Shown: piece by piece, positions 43,067 to 51,766 of the stretch | How the letters are laid out: each line of letters starts with the position of its first letter | Position numbering within the stretch: the first letter of the stretch is position 1 | Origin: Fimbriimonadales bacterium | GTDB taxonomy: Bacteria; Armatimonadota; Fimbriimonadia; Fimbriimonadales; ATM1 | NCBI GenBank assembly: GCA_035559795.1 | Contig: DATMAR010000003.1 | Location: 62,001-126,000, forward strand | Length of the DNA stretch: 64,000 nucleotides | Reading direction: 5' to 3' | The notes under the pieces: model-generated | Told to the model about the DNA's origin: nothing | Database searches by the model: none | The model's input: the letters and a program-made list of their open reading frames with translations, nothing else | Position numbers and translations under genes: made by a program

Positions 43067-45346
43067 TTAATAATGCCAGTCTACGTCGGTTGCTTCTTTC
43101 GCGTGGCGCTCGATGAAGGCGCGGCGCTGATCGACCTTATCTCCCATCAAATGCGAAAAGATAGTTTCGGATTCGGTTAAATCGTCCGGGTCGAGAGTGA
43201 TTCTCAAAAGCACTCTCGTGTTTTTGTTCATCGCGGTTTCTTCGAGTTCTTCCGGTTGCATTTCGCCGAGACCTTTGAAGCGGGTGATTTTCACGTCTTT
43301 TTTCTTTATTTTTTTCAGAATCTCGTCTCTTTCCGCTTCGTCACTCGCATAATAACGCTCGTCTTTTCCCGCCTTGATGGAAAAAAGCGGCAATTTCACG
43401 AAATATACGCGACCTGCTTGAAGCAGCGGACGCATGTAACGGAAGAAGAACGTCAACAAAAGTGTTCGAATGTGCTCGCCATCTACATCCGCATCGGAGA
43501 GGATGACGATCTTGCCATAACGAAGTTTAGTAATATCGAAAGAAGAAACACCATTTTCCTCGCCTTCTTCACCATTACGGCTCACTATGTAATCTATTCC
43601 CGTGCCAATCGAAGAAATCAGCGCTTTGACTTCTTCGTTGTCGAGCGCTTTATCGGGTCGCGCACGTTCGACATTGAGAATCTTTCCTCGAATGGGAAGA
43701 ACGGCTTGAAAACGTCTATCGCGCGCATTCTTCGCTGACCCCCCCGCAGAATCTCCTTCTACGATGAACAACTCCGTGTTTTCGGGGTTTTTATCCGTAC
43801 AATCGGCGAGTTTTGCGGCGAGTCCATAACTCTCGAGGGCACTGCTACGTCGCACCGCTTCTGCAGCTTTACGAGCCGCCTCTCGAACGCGCTGCTCTTG
43901 AATTGCTTTCTCGATGATTTTTCTCGCTACGGAAGGATTTTCATCGAAAAACTCCGAAAGTCCTTCATTCACAATCGAGTTCACGATTCCTTCCACTTCG
44001 CTGTTTCCTAATTTCGTTTTCGTTTGACCTTCGAATTGAGGTCGCAGAAGTTTCACTGCGACGACCATCGTCAATCCACCGCGCACATCTTCGCCCAAAA
44101 AGTTGGGGTCTTTTTCTTTAAGGAGTCCCATTTTTCGCGCATACTGATTGATAACACGAGTCAAAGCAGTTTTCGCGCCTGTAGCGTGCGTTCCCCCTTC
44201 GACTGTATTTATGTTATTAGCGAAGGTCAAGATAGTGTCACGATAACCTGTGTTGTACTGAAGGGCGACTTCACACTCGAGGTCTTCACGCACTCGCTTG
44301 AAATAAATCACTTTATGCAAGACTTCGCTCGCCGCATTCAAATCTTCGACTAACGCTTGGATTCCTTTTTTGTAATGGAAAACTTCGTTATCTTCTGGAT
44401 TCTGTTCGTTGATGAACTCAATGGTTACATTCGGATTCAAATAGGCGAGTTCTCGAATTCTGCTTTTGAAAATACGCGGATCGTATTTAATTTCGCCGAA
44501 GATCTCCGGGTCTGGATACCAATGCGTGGTCGTGCCGGTGCGTTTCGAAGTCCCGATGACTTTCACAGGCTCTTCGGGGACTCCTCGACGATATTTCTGA
44601 TAATAAATCTTTCCGTTCCGTTCTACAGTAACTTCGCACCATTCGGAAAGCGCATTTACGCAGGAGACACCGACACCGTGCAAGCCTCCTGAAACGTGGT
44701 AGCCACCCCCCCCGAATTTCGCACCTGCATGCAAGGTGCACATTACGATTTGCAGTGCAGAGACCCCGTATTTTTCATGTATCTCCGTCGGGATACCTCT
44801 CCCATTATCCTTGACGGTCAACGAATTGTCCTTATGGAGGATGCAAACGATGCGGTCGCAATGCCCCGCGAGTGCCTCGTCTATCGAGTTGTCTAAAACT
44901 TCGTTGAAAAGATGGTGGAGACCGCGTACGCTCGTGTCACCGATGTACATGGCAGGTCTCTGCCGTACCGCCTCCAAGCCTTCCAAAACTTGGATGTTTT
45001 CTGCAGTGTATTCCGATTCCACCCGAACAGCGATCGTATCCGAGGGGGGGAGAGGCTTTTCTTGAAGTCGGGTTGCTCGAGTCGGTTGTGTTTTCGCCTC
45101 TCCGGATGCGACGCGTTTATCCTCTAATTTCTTATCCTCTAATTGTAAAGAGGGTTGCGTCGGTTTTTCTATGGATACTTTCGAGGTTGGTTTGGATGCT
45201 GAAACTTTTTTTGCAACCTGTTTCGTTTGGCGGTTGCCGAGTACTGGTTTCGATGTCTTTGCTGATGGAGTCTTAGATTTCGGTTTGGGTTTAGGTTTTA
45301 TTTTCGTCTGCTTGGCCTTTAATTTTGCTTGCTTCGTTTTCGCCAT
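43067..45346 (-). CDS. gyrB: DNA gyrase subunit B with a long basic N-terminal extension
   Basis: The ATPase subunit of the type II topoisomerase that introduces negative supercoils. Of 759 residues, about 112 at the N-terminus are an extra Lys/Pro/Thr/Ser-rich tail (KPKPKPKSK, LEDKKLEDKR); the core begins at YTAENIQVLEGLEAVRQRPAMYIGD. The GHKL ATP site (DNSIDEALAG, DNGRGIPTEIHEK, GGLHGVGVSCVNALS), TOPRIM motif (FIVEGDSAGGSAKNARDR, ILSDADVDGEH) and GLGEMQPEELEETAMN are intact. GGAGGG precedes the start, and TATAAT lies at 45399-45394. Whether it is GyrB or ParE depends on other genes, but the sequence favours GyrB. Confidence 0.95.
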   Translation of the reverse strand: MAKTKQAKLKAKQTKIKPKPKPKSKTPSAKTSKPVLGNRQTKQVAKKVSASKPTSKVSIEKPTQPSLQLEDKKLEDKRVASGEAKTQPTRATRLQEKPLPPSDTIAVRVESEYTAENIQVLEGLEAVRQRPAMYIGDTSVRGLHHLFNEVLDNSIDEALAGHCDRIVCILHKDNSLTVKDNGRGIPTEIHEKYGVSALQIVMCTLHAGAKFGGGGYHVSGGLHGVGVSCVNALSEWCEVTVERNGKIYYQKYRRGVPEEPVKVIGTSKRTGTTTHWYPDPEIFGEIKYDPRIFKSRIRELAYLNPNVTIEFINEQNPEDNEVFHYKKGIQALVEDLNAASEVLHKVIYFKRVREDLECEVALQYNTGYRDTILTFANNINTVEGGTHATGAKTALTRVINQYARKMGLLKEKDPNFLGEDVRGGLTMVVAVKLLRPQFEGQTKTKLGNSEVEGIVNSIVNEGLSEFFDENPSVARKIIEKAIQEQRVREAARKAAEAVRRSSALESYGLAAKLADCTDKNPENTELFIVEGDSAGGSAKNARDRRFQAVLPIRGKILNVERARPDKALDNEEVKALISSIGTGIDYIVSRNGEEGEENGVSSFDITKLRYGKIVILSDADVDGEHIRTLLLTFFFRYMRPLLQAGRVYFVKLPLFSIKAGKDERYYASDEAERDEILKKIKKKDVKITRFKGLGEMQPEELEETAMNKNTRVLLRITLDPDDLTESETIFSHLMGDKVDQRRAFIERHAKEATDVDWHY

Positions 45347-45393
45347 ATGTTCTTATTTTCACCCTCCGTGGGTCGATAAATATCCTTGTAAAA

Positions 45394-45399
45394 ATTATA
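45394..45399 (-). promoter_or_regulatory. -10 box upstream of gyrB
   Basis: A perfect TATAAT on the minus strand lies about 48 bases before the gyrB ATG, with a Shine-Dalgarno between. No convincing -35 box was found. Confidence 0.5.
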
Positions 45400-45477
45400 C
45401 CCTATAAACCTTGTCGAAACCCTTATTAATACCTCATGAAAAGGCACTAAAAAACTTCATGATAAAGCCCGAATTCG

Positions 45478-47013
45478 CTACGATTTACTTCCGAATCCGC
45501 CGCCTCCCGGAGTCTCGATTCGGATGGTATCGCCGGCGTTTAAAATCCATGCACCTTTAGAGGGCAAAGACTCCTCTTTCCCCTGCCTGATTAGGACGTT
45601 TCTGCCTGGCTTTCCCCCTTCACCCCCCGCGAAACCAGGGGGAGAGACGACCCTTCTATCCGTCATCAGGCTGAGAATGACTCCCTCCTCCAAAACCCGG
45701 ATTTCTCGAACGACGCCGTCTCCACCTGGCATTTTCCCCTTACCACCCGAACTACTTCTGATGGCATATCGCATCGCTTGTAGCGGGAATTCGACTTCCA
45801 ATGCCTCTATCGGCGTGTTTCTCGTATTCGTCATATGCGTGTGAATTGCACTTGCACCTCGGCGGCGAGGACCTCCTCCAGCGCCACCCGCAATCGTTTC
45901 GTAATACGTCCATTTTTCTGTTCCGAGTGCGAGATTGTTCATCGTGCCTTGACTGCACGCCGGGATTACGTCGGGCAATGCTTTCGATAAAGCCTGTAAA
46001 CACACATCCACGATTCGCTGACTCGTCTCCGTATTTCCTGCGACTACCGGAGCGGGATACTGCGCATTGACCAATGTCCTGGGTTCGGTAATCACCGTGA
46101 TGCCCCCCCAGCATCCTCCGTTCGTCGGGGCATCGGGGACTAAACAACGTACGACGTAATAACAAGCAGATTTCGTTACAGCCTCAGTCGCGTTGATTCC
46201 GATATCCTGCTGAGGGCCTGTTCCTGTGAAATCGAAAATAATTTTGTCGCCTTCGGTGATTACACGAAGCGCGATTTTTACGAATTGCCCAGGCTTCGGC
46301 ACGTCTTCTAAAACATCCTCCGCTTCATAAACTCCATTGGGGATTTGCGCTAAGGTTCGCCGAGTGAGCGAATGAGCGTATTCGAGACATTCTTCTACAT
46401 ATTCATCCAAGCGCTCTCCATAGCGTTTCGCGATTTCCTTGAAACGATGTATTCCGACGTGAATGGACGCTCGTTGCGCTTGCAGATCTCCTAACCGTTC
46501 ATCGGGATTGCGCGTTCTTTCGAGAACACGTTCGATGATTTCTTCGTTCAATTCCGAGGGAGCAATAAGAAAGCCCTCTTCGTGAACGTTTTGCACAGGG
46601 GCGAAACTTCCCGGCGCAGCCCCCCCGATATCGGCATGATGTGCCCGAGACGCGACGAATCCTATCGTTTTCCCATCGAGAAATACTGGGGCAATCACCG
46701 AGATATCGGGAAGATGCGTGCCCGCAAAAAACGGGTCGTTGGTAATATACATTTTTCCCTCTTCGAGAGGCGGCCCGTCTATGAGCCATTTTTTCATAAG
46801 GGTTTCCATCGCCCCAAGATGGACGGGGATATGCGCGGCTTGTGCAATCATTCGCCCGCTTTTATCGAATAAAGCACAAGAATAATCTCGTCGCTCTTTG
46901 ATATTCGGCGATGAAGAAGTGCGCTCTAAAGCGACACCCATTTCCTCTGCGATGCTGCTCAAGATTTCCGTGTAAAGCGCAACTCGAATCGGATCGAAAG
47001 AACGATTTTGCAT
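45478..47013 (-). CDS. hyuB: Hydantoinase B/oxoprolinase family protein (HyuB)
   Basis: A 511-residue subunit of the N-methylhydantoinase/oxoprolinase/acetone carboxylase superfamily. It opens with DPIRVALYTEILSSIAEEMGVALERTSSSPNIKERRDYSCALFD-type sequence (only named in part), contains AAHIPVHLGAME, NDPFFAGTHLPDI, HHADIGG and GAGGGPRRRGASAIHTHMTNTR, and ends TIRIETPGGGGFG. The family usually works with HyuA, which is not adjacent. Substrate is unknown. CACAAT lies nine bases before the ATG without a Shine-Dalgarno. Confidence 0.92.
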   Translation of the reverse strand: MQNRSFDPIRVALYTEILSSIAEEMGVALERTSSSPNIKERRDYSCALFDKSGRMIAQAAHIPVHLGAMETLMKKWLIDGPPLEEGKMYITNDPFFAGTHLPDISVIAPVFLDGKTIGFVASRAHHADIGGAAPGSFAPVQNVHEEGFLIAPSELNEEIIERVLERTRNPDERLGDLQAQRASIHVGIHRFKEIAKRYGERLDEYVEECLEYAHSLTRRTLAQIPNGVYEAEDVLEDVPKPGQFVKIALRVITEGDKIIFDFTGTGPQQDIGINATEAVTKSACYYVVRCLVPDAPTNGGCWGGITVITEPRTLVNAQYPAPVVAGNTETSQRIVDVCLQALSKALPDVIPACSQGTMNNLALGTEKWTYYETIAGGAGGGPRRRGASAIHTHMTNTRNTPIEALEVEFPLQAMRYAIRSSSGGKGKMPGGDGVVREIRVLEEGVILSLMTDRRVVSPPGFAGGEGGKPGRNVLIRQGKEESLPSKGAWILNAGDTIRIETPGGGGFGSKS

Positions 47014-47110
47014 TTATCTTTTATTGTGATAACAGGATTGTACTCATGTAATTTAATAACAGGATTGTACTCGCGTTCTCGCTCTTCGGTTCGTTCCCTT
47101 CTCACATTCC

Positions 47111-47294
47111 GTAGGAGCGGCGTAAGCCGCGACCAATCATATCAAAATGTAGGAGCGGGGTAAGCCGCGAAAATTTTTTGAAATTGGGGAATCGCGCCTT
47201 ACAGCGCCCCCACAGAGCTACTAGAAAAAAATCAAGCCTTACGGCGCCCCCTACAGAGCTACTAGAAAAAACTCGCGCCTTACGGCGCTCCTAC
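47111..47294. repeat. Cluster of five REP-type hairpins, partly tandem
   Basis: Copies at 47111-47132 and 47149-47170 (inverted orientation, stem GCGGC/GCCGC) and at 47192-47213, 47232-47254 and 47273-47294 (direct orientation, stem GCGCC/GGCGC or decayed). The last three are separated by the same spacer CAGAGCTACTAGAAAAAA, so a unit of about 40 bases has been tandemly duplicated. The cluster fills the gap between hslU and hyuB. Confidence 0.92.
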
Positions 47295-47297
47295 AGA

Positions 47298-48746
47298 CTA
47301 TAAAATATATTTCGATAAATCCGTATCCTTCACCAAATCGGAAAGTTTCCGATGTACCCACTCGGCATCGATAACTATTCGTTTTGTCTCTGTATCCGGG
47401 GCTTCGAAGAGAATATCTTCCAACAATTTTTCCATTACCGTATGCAGACGTCGAGCGCCGATGTTTTCCGTTCGTAGATTTACTTCATGCGCCATGTGCG
47501 CGATTTCGTCAATCGCATCTTCTTGAAACTCGATGAATACACCATCGGCAGCGAGAAGTTGAGCATATTGCTTCGTGAGAGCATTTTTCGGCTCGGTAAG
47601 AATTCTGCGCAAATCCTGTTCTCCCAAATCGGTCAACTCCACTCGTATGGGAAGACGACCCTGTAATTCAGGAATTAAATCGCTCGGCTTGCTCACGTTG
47701 AACGCTCCTGCGCAAATGAACAAAATATGGTCGGTTCTTACAGGTCCGTATTTCGTAACCACAGTAGAGCCTTCGATGATGGGAAGCAAATCTCTTTGTA
47801 CACCTTCTCGAGACACATCCGGTCCTACTGTGCTTTCTCTTCCTGCGATTTTGTCAATCTCGTCTAAGAAAACAATTCCAGTTTGTTCTGCGCGTTGAAT
47901 TGCATCGCGAGTCAACGCAGAGCGGTCAATCATTTTTCGCGCTTCTTCTTCTGTTAGAATTACTTTTGCCTCAGCAACAGGAACTCTTCGAAAGGTAGTT
48001 TGTCTTCCGAATGCGTTCGCTAATTGTGCTGATAAATCGAAACCCATTTCCTCCATGCCTTGAGGCGTGAACACTTGCATAAAAGGCGTATGGGCTTCTT
48101 CGACTTCGATTTCCACGAGTTCATCGTCCCGAGCGCCGGATTCGATTTGCTCACGAACTTTTCGCTTTTGCCTTTCGTATGCCGCATGAGTGCGTTCCTC
48201 GTAGTGCGGTTCTTCTTCTGCAGGAGGGGGGGGAGGCTGAGAAATAGTTGCACCTATCACGCGTTCGAACGCTTGGCGAAAACTATCTTCCGTACGAGTC
48301 GTCGTTTCGAATTCTCGAGGAGGTTTTACTAATAGGTCCACGATTCTGTCTATCGCGCGTTTTTCCGCAACTGGACGCACTTCCTCGATTTTTTCGTTTT
48401 CGACCAATCGCATCGAAACGTTCACCAAATCGCGAATGATGCTGTCCACATCTCTTCCGACATAGCCGACCTCTGTGAATTTCGTCGCTTCTACTTTGAT
48501 GAAAGGCGCACGAGCGAGTTGCGCTAAGCGTCTTGCAATTTCTGTCTTCCCCACTCCCGTCGGTCCAATCATGAGAATATTTTTCGGAATGATGTCTTCA
48601 CGCTGTTCTTTCGGAAGTTTTTGTCTGCGATAACGATTCCTTAATGCGATTGCGACTGCGCGTTTTGCTTCTTCCTGACCCACGATATAGTTGTTTAACT
48701 GTGCGACGATTTGTCGTGGAGTCAGATTTTCGATTGGTATTTCCAT
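47298..48746 (-). CDS. hslU: ATP-dependent protease ATPase subunit HslU (ClpY)
   Basis: The AAA+ unfoldase that feeds the HslV peptidase. The 482-residue protein begins LTPRQIVAQLNNYIVGQEEAKRAVAIALRNR (named in part), with Walker A GPTGVGKT (61-68), the pore motif region EVGYVGRDVDSI, the intermediate domain (about 110-240, with a PPPPP linker and acidic stretch), Walker B IVFLDEIDKI and the C-terminal LSKYIL that docks into HslV. hslV, usually directly upstream, is absent. It is divergent from nuoF with 40 bases between starts; TAAAAT lies nine bases before its ATG. Confidence 0.95.
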   Translation of the reverse strand: MEIPIENLTPRQIVAQLNNYIVGQEEAKRAVAIALRNRYRRQKLPKEQREDIIPKNILMIGPTGVGKTEIARRLAQLARAPFIKVEATKFTEVGYVGRDVDSIIRDLVNVSMRLVENEKIEEVRPVAEKRAIDRIVDLLVKPPREFETTTRTEDSFRQAFERVIGATISQPPPPPAEEEPHYEERTHAAYERQKRKVREQIESGARDDELVEIEVEEAHTPFMQVFTPQGMEEMGFDLSAQLANAFGRQTTFRRVPVAEAKVILTEEEARKMIDRSALTRDAIQRAEQTGIVFLDEIDKIAGRESTVGPDVSREGVQRDLLPIIEGSTVVTKYGPVRTDHILFICAGAFNVSKPSDLIPELQGRLPIRVELTDLGEQDLRRILTEPKNALTKQYAQLLAADGVFIEFQEDAIDEIAHMAHEVNLRTENIGARRLHTVMEKLLEDILFEAPDTETKRIVIDAEWVHRKLSDLVKDTDLSKYIL

Positions 48747-48770
48747 AACTTTTTTATTTTACCTTGCGTG

Positions 48771-48776
48771 TATAAT
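48771..48776 (+). promoter_or_regulatory. -10 box of nuoF (leaderless start)
   Basis: A perfect TATAAT ends ten bases before the nuoF ATG, with no Shine-Dalgarno between. The predicted transcript would start within a few bases of the ATG. Confidence 0.6.
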
Positions 48777-48786
48777 AACTTCCGTT

Positions 48787-50112
48787 ATGCCGGAAAAAAG
48801 ACTTCTTTTAGAGCATTCTGGCGACCCTTCCTATCGAAGCATCGAAGGTTATATTGCGAAAGGTGGATATAGAGCCTTGAAAAAGGCGCTCGGTATGGAA
48901 CGCCAAGCCGTTATAGACGAAGTCAAAAAAAGCGGGCTTCGAGGAAGAGGAGGTGCAGGATTTCCCACTTGGATTAAATGGAACGGACTTCCGAAAGAAA
49001 AAACGAAACCGCATTACGTTCTCTGCAATGCGGACGAAGGTGAGCCGGGAACATTCAAAGACAAAGAACTCATGGAAAACACACCGCATCTCGTCATCGA
49101 GGGGATGATTCTCGGCGGATATGCGACTCAAGCCGACGCCGGTTACATCTACATTCGCGGAGAGTTCGTTGACGCTGGGAAAGCGATTCGTAAAGCAGTA
49201 GACGAAGCCTATGAAAAAGGATTTTTAGGGAAAAACATTTTAGGTTCTGGATGGGATTACGACATTTTCGTTCACATGGGCGCGGGTTCTTACGAGGTCG
49301 GCGAAGAGAGTGCGATGATGAGCAGTCTTATGGGCGAAAGAGGGATGCCGAGGCTTAAATTTCCTCATGTTCCTTTGCCGACGATTGCAGGGCTTTGGGA
49401 TTGCCCCACGCTGATCAACAATGTGGAAACGTTTGCTACCACTCCCTTCATCATCGAAAACGGGGGGGATTGGTATGCGACGATGGGAGCATCCACGAAA
49501 AATTCGAGAGGGACGAAGATTTTCAGCGTTTCTGGGCATGTGAACAAACCCGGGAATTACGAAATCGAATTCGGTATGCCCCTTATGGAATTGCTCGAAT
49601 TGGCGGGGGGGATGAAAGGAGGAAAATTGAAGGCATGCATTCCTGGCGGCTCTTCCGTGCCGATGATCAATGCCGAGACTTGTGAAAAGGCAATCATCGG
49701 ATACGAGGAATTGAACGAGGTGGGGACGATGGTCGGTTCAGGGGGTTGTATTTTTCTCAACGAACATACGTGTATCGTTACATTCATTTGGAGAACGTGT
49801 TTGTTTTACGCTCGGGAATCTTGCGGTAAATGTACGCCATGCCGGGAAGGGACGAGCTGGCTGGTGCAAGTTTTCGAGCGAATTCGAGAAGGGGGGGGAC
49901 GTAAAGAGGACATCCAGTTATTGGAAGACATTTGTCGGCAAATTGACGGGCGCTCTCTTTGTGCCTTAGGAGATGCCGCCGCATGGCCTGTGCAAGGCGC
50001 TTTGAAAGCCTTTCGGGAAGAGTTCGAATATTACATCGAGCACGGAAGAAGTATCGTGGATACTCCGGAGAGCCGTTTCATGCTGCCGGAAGCACTGATT
50101 AAGTTAAGATGA
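48787..50112 (+). CDS. nuoF: NADH-quinone oxidoreductase subunit F
   Basis: The NADH- and FMN-binding subunit of complex I, carrying the N3 4Fe-4S cluster. The 441-residue protein has the NADH/FMN glycine loop GLRGRGGAGFPTWIKW (50-65), NADEGEPGTFKD (81-92), the FMN motif GAGSYEVGEESAMMSSL (165-181), and cluster ligands Cys346, Cys349, Cys352 in ESCGKCTPCREG and Cys392. ATG 48787 is preferred over an upstream in-frame ATG, which lies inside hslU. The GAG-Y-xx-GEE motif differs slightly from the usual GAGAYICGEETAL. It is separated from nuoA-C-D-E by gyrB, hyuB and hslU. Confidence 0.95.
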   Translation: MPEKRLLLEHSGDPSYRSIEGYIAKGGYRALKKALGMERQAVIDEVKKSGLRGRGGAGFPTWIKWNGLPKEKTKPHYVLCNADEGEPGTFKDKELMENTPHLVIEGMILGGYATQADAGYIYIRGEFVDAGKAIRKAVDEAYEKGFLGKNILGSGWDYDIFVHMGAGSYEVGEESAMMSSLMGERGMPRLKFPHVPLPTIAGLWDCPTLINNVETFATTPFIIENGGDWYATMGASTKNSRGTKIFSVSGHVNKPGNYEIEFGMPLMELLELAGGMKGGKLKACIPGGSSVPMINAETCEKAIIGYEELNEVGTMVGSGGCIFLNEHTCIVTFIWRTCLFYARESCGKCTPCREGTSWLVQVFERIREGGGRKEDIQLLEDICRQIDGRSLCALGDAAAWPVQGALKAFREEFEYYIEHGRSIVDTPESRFMLPEALIKLR

Positions 50113-50185
50113 AAAAGTACGCTTACTGAGATAAGGACCTAAACAGACTTTATAGCTTCGTGTTGTGCGGCATGTCGTGAGTTTT

Positions 50186-51190
50186 CTAACTTCTTTTCAA
50201 TTCCTCGCACACAGCTGCTGCGAATTCGCTCGTTTTCGCATTGCCCAACAAATCGTATGTTTTAATTCCCTTCACCAAAGTCCTCTCGACTGCCTTTTCG
50301 ATTCTATCCGCAGCCTCTTCTTCGCCCAAATACCTTAGCATCAAAGTTGCACTCAGGAGTAAAGCGGTGGGATTCACTTTATCTAATCCTGCGTATTTAG
50401 GAGCGGAGCCGTGCACGGCTTCGAAAACGGCGCAATCCTTTCCGTAGTTCGCACCGGGAGCCACTCCTAGCCCCCCCATCATTCCCGCAGCCAAATCGCT
50501 CACGATGTCGCCGTACATATTCGGTAAAACTAACACATCGTAGTTTCTCCATTTCGTAACCAATTGCATGCAAAGCGCATCTACGATGATGTCGTAACTC
50601 TCGATGTCCGGATAATCTTTGGCGACTCTTTGAAACGTACGTAAGAAAAGTCCATCCGCAATTTTTTGGATATTCGCCTTGTGAACGCATGTAACAGCGC
50701 GCCTTCGATTTTTTCGCGCGAATTCGAAGGCGGCACGCGTAATTCGCTCCGTCGCTGATTCACTGATTAATTTCACGCCGGCGGCGACGGTGGGGGTAAC
50801 CATGTATTCGATTTGCGCATAAAGGTCTTCCGTATTCTCACGAAAGATTACGATATCGAGACCCTCGAAAGGAGTTTGGATTCCCGGCAACGCTCTCGCA
50901 GGGCGAACGCAAGCATATAAATCCAATTTTTTTCGTAGCGTTACATTCGGACTCACCGAGCCTTTACCAATCGGAGTCGTCATCGGCGCTTTCAATGCGA
51001 CCCCCACCTCTTTGATCTTTTCTATCGTTCTGTCGGGGATGATCGGCTCTCCCGCTTCGACGCATTTCAAACCTGCATCCAAAGGAATCCAATGGATGTC
51101 TACCTTTGCCGCTTCGAGGATTTTCATCACCGCATCGGTGATTTCCGGACCGATGCCGTCACCTCGAATTACGCATACATCGTGTTTCAT
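50186..51190 (-). CDS. Isocitrate dehydrogenase, NAD-type (IDH/IPMDH family)
   Basis: A 334-residue beta-decarboxylating dehydrogenase of the isocitrate/isopropylmalate group. The substrate loop SVSPNVTLRKKLDLYACVRP carries the Ser/Asn/Arg set of isocitrate enzymes, and ENTEDLYAQIEY and VHKANIQKI carry the catalytic Tyr and Lys. The metal Asp lies in NMYGDIVSDLAAG, and the cofactor loop is VHGSAPKYAG. It probably makes 2-oxoglutarate in the TCA cycle. The start has no clear Shine-Dalgarno. Directly upstream on the same strand is a small gene that resembles the C-terminal domain of Thermus-type enzymes of this family. Confidence 0.88.
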   Translation of the reverse strand: MKHDVCVIRGDGIGPEITDAVMKILEAAKVDIHWIPLDAGLKCVEAGEPIIPDRTIEKIKEVGVALKAPMTTPIGKGSVSPNVTLRKKLDLYACVRPARALPGIQTPFEGLDIVIFRENTEDLYAQIEYMVTPTVAAGVKLISESATERITRAAFEFARKNRRRAVTCVHKANIQKIADGLFLRTFQRVAKDYPDIESYDIIVDALCMQLVTKWRNYDVLVLPNMYGDIVSDLAAGMMGGLGVAPGANYGKDCAVFEAVHGSAPKYAGLDKVNPTALLLSATLMLRYLGEEEAADRIEKAVERTLVKGIKTYDLLGNAKTSEFAAAVCEELKRS

Positions 51191-51253
51191 CGTTCGTTTC
51201 TAATTCTTTTCATAATTGCAAAGCAAATCTTATTTCGAAAGGAGTTCAGTTCT

Positions 51254-51553
51254 CTAATAGGGCTGGCTGTATAATTTTTCTCCTTCCTTTGCGAATAACT
51301 TTTGCGCTTTCACCCACTTGAAGTTATTGCGTGCGAGTGTTTGAAGAAGCGCCTCGATGTCTGCATCGCTAACATTTTCCCCTTCATAACGACACTGCAT
51401 TAAATCGGTCATCTCCGTTTCAGGAGGCGGACCTGGAAAAACCCGCATGCCTCGATTCGAAATAAAAACTAATTTCAAAGTGCCATGTTCAAGTGGCGCA
51501 TCGGGAATTTTCTCACTTTGCAAATAGACATCTACTCCGACAAGTTGAAACAT
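51254..51553 (-). CDS. Stand-alone homologue of the Thermus-type IDH C-terminal domain
   Basis: A protein of about 99 residues starting MFQLVGVDVYLQSE, followed by LKLVFISNRGMRVFPG, ETEMTDLMQCRYEG, VSDADIEALLQTLARNNFKWVKAQKLF and EGEKLYSQPY. The order and spacing (GVDVF, LKLxxISNRGxxVxP, TDxxxCR, DIxxLL, then a KxExLyxxdG end) are what I recall for the extra C-terminal domain of Thermus and Planctomycetes isocitrate dehydrogenases. Here it is a separate gene 63 bases upstream of the dehydrogenase, so the two probably form a complex. ATG 51553 is chosen; CATAAC lies nine bases before it without Shine-Dalgarno. The domain call is inference. Confidence 0.65.
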   Translation of the reverse strand: MFQLVGVDVYLQSEKIPDAPLEHGTLKLVFISNRGMRVFPGPPPETEMTDLMQCRYEGENVSDADIEALLQTLARNNFKWVKAQKLFAKEGEKLYSQPY

Positions 51554-51766
51554 ATTTTTTTCGTTATGCCTCGACAACTTTCGCCAAGGCTAAGATTTCC
51601 CTCCAGGGCAAAAAGGATTATACGAAACTCAGCGTTCGAAAGTCAAATTCGGGCTTTTTTTGTATGTCCGTTTCAACACTTTGCTCGGGAATTATCGAAT
51701 TTCTAAACCTTCGGAAATATCCTCCCCTGCCACAACTGCGGTAGTTCGAACGTCTGGAACTAAAGC
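51554..51766. other. Gap between the IDH-domain gene and the clpC leader region
   Basis: Nothing recognisable is seen apart from the likely promoter of the leftward gene. It is under 300 bases and joins the unusual 670-base stretch before clpC. Confidence 0.3.

Noticed and set aside
47111-47294. CRISPR array
   Set aside because: Repeats occur in both orientations with decayed copies, and the 'spacers' of three units are identical.
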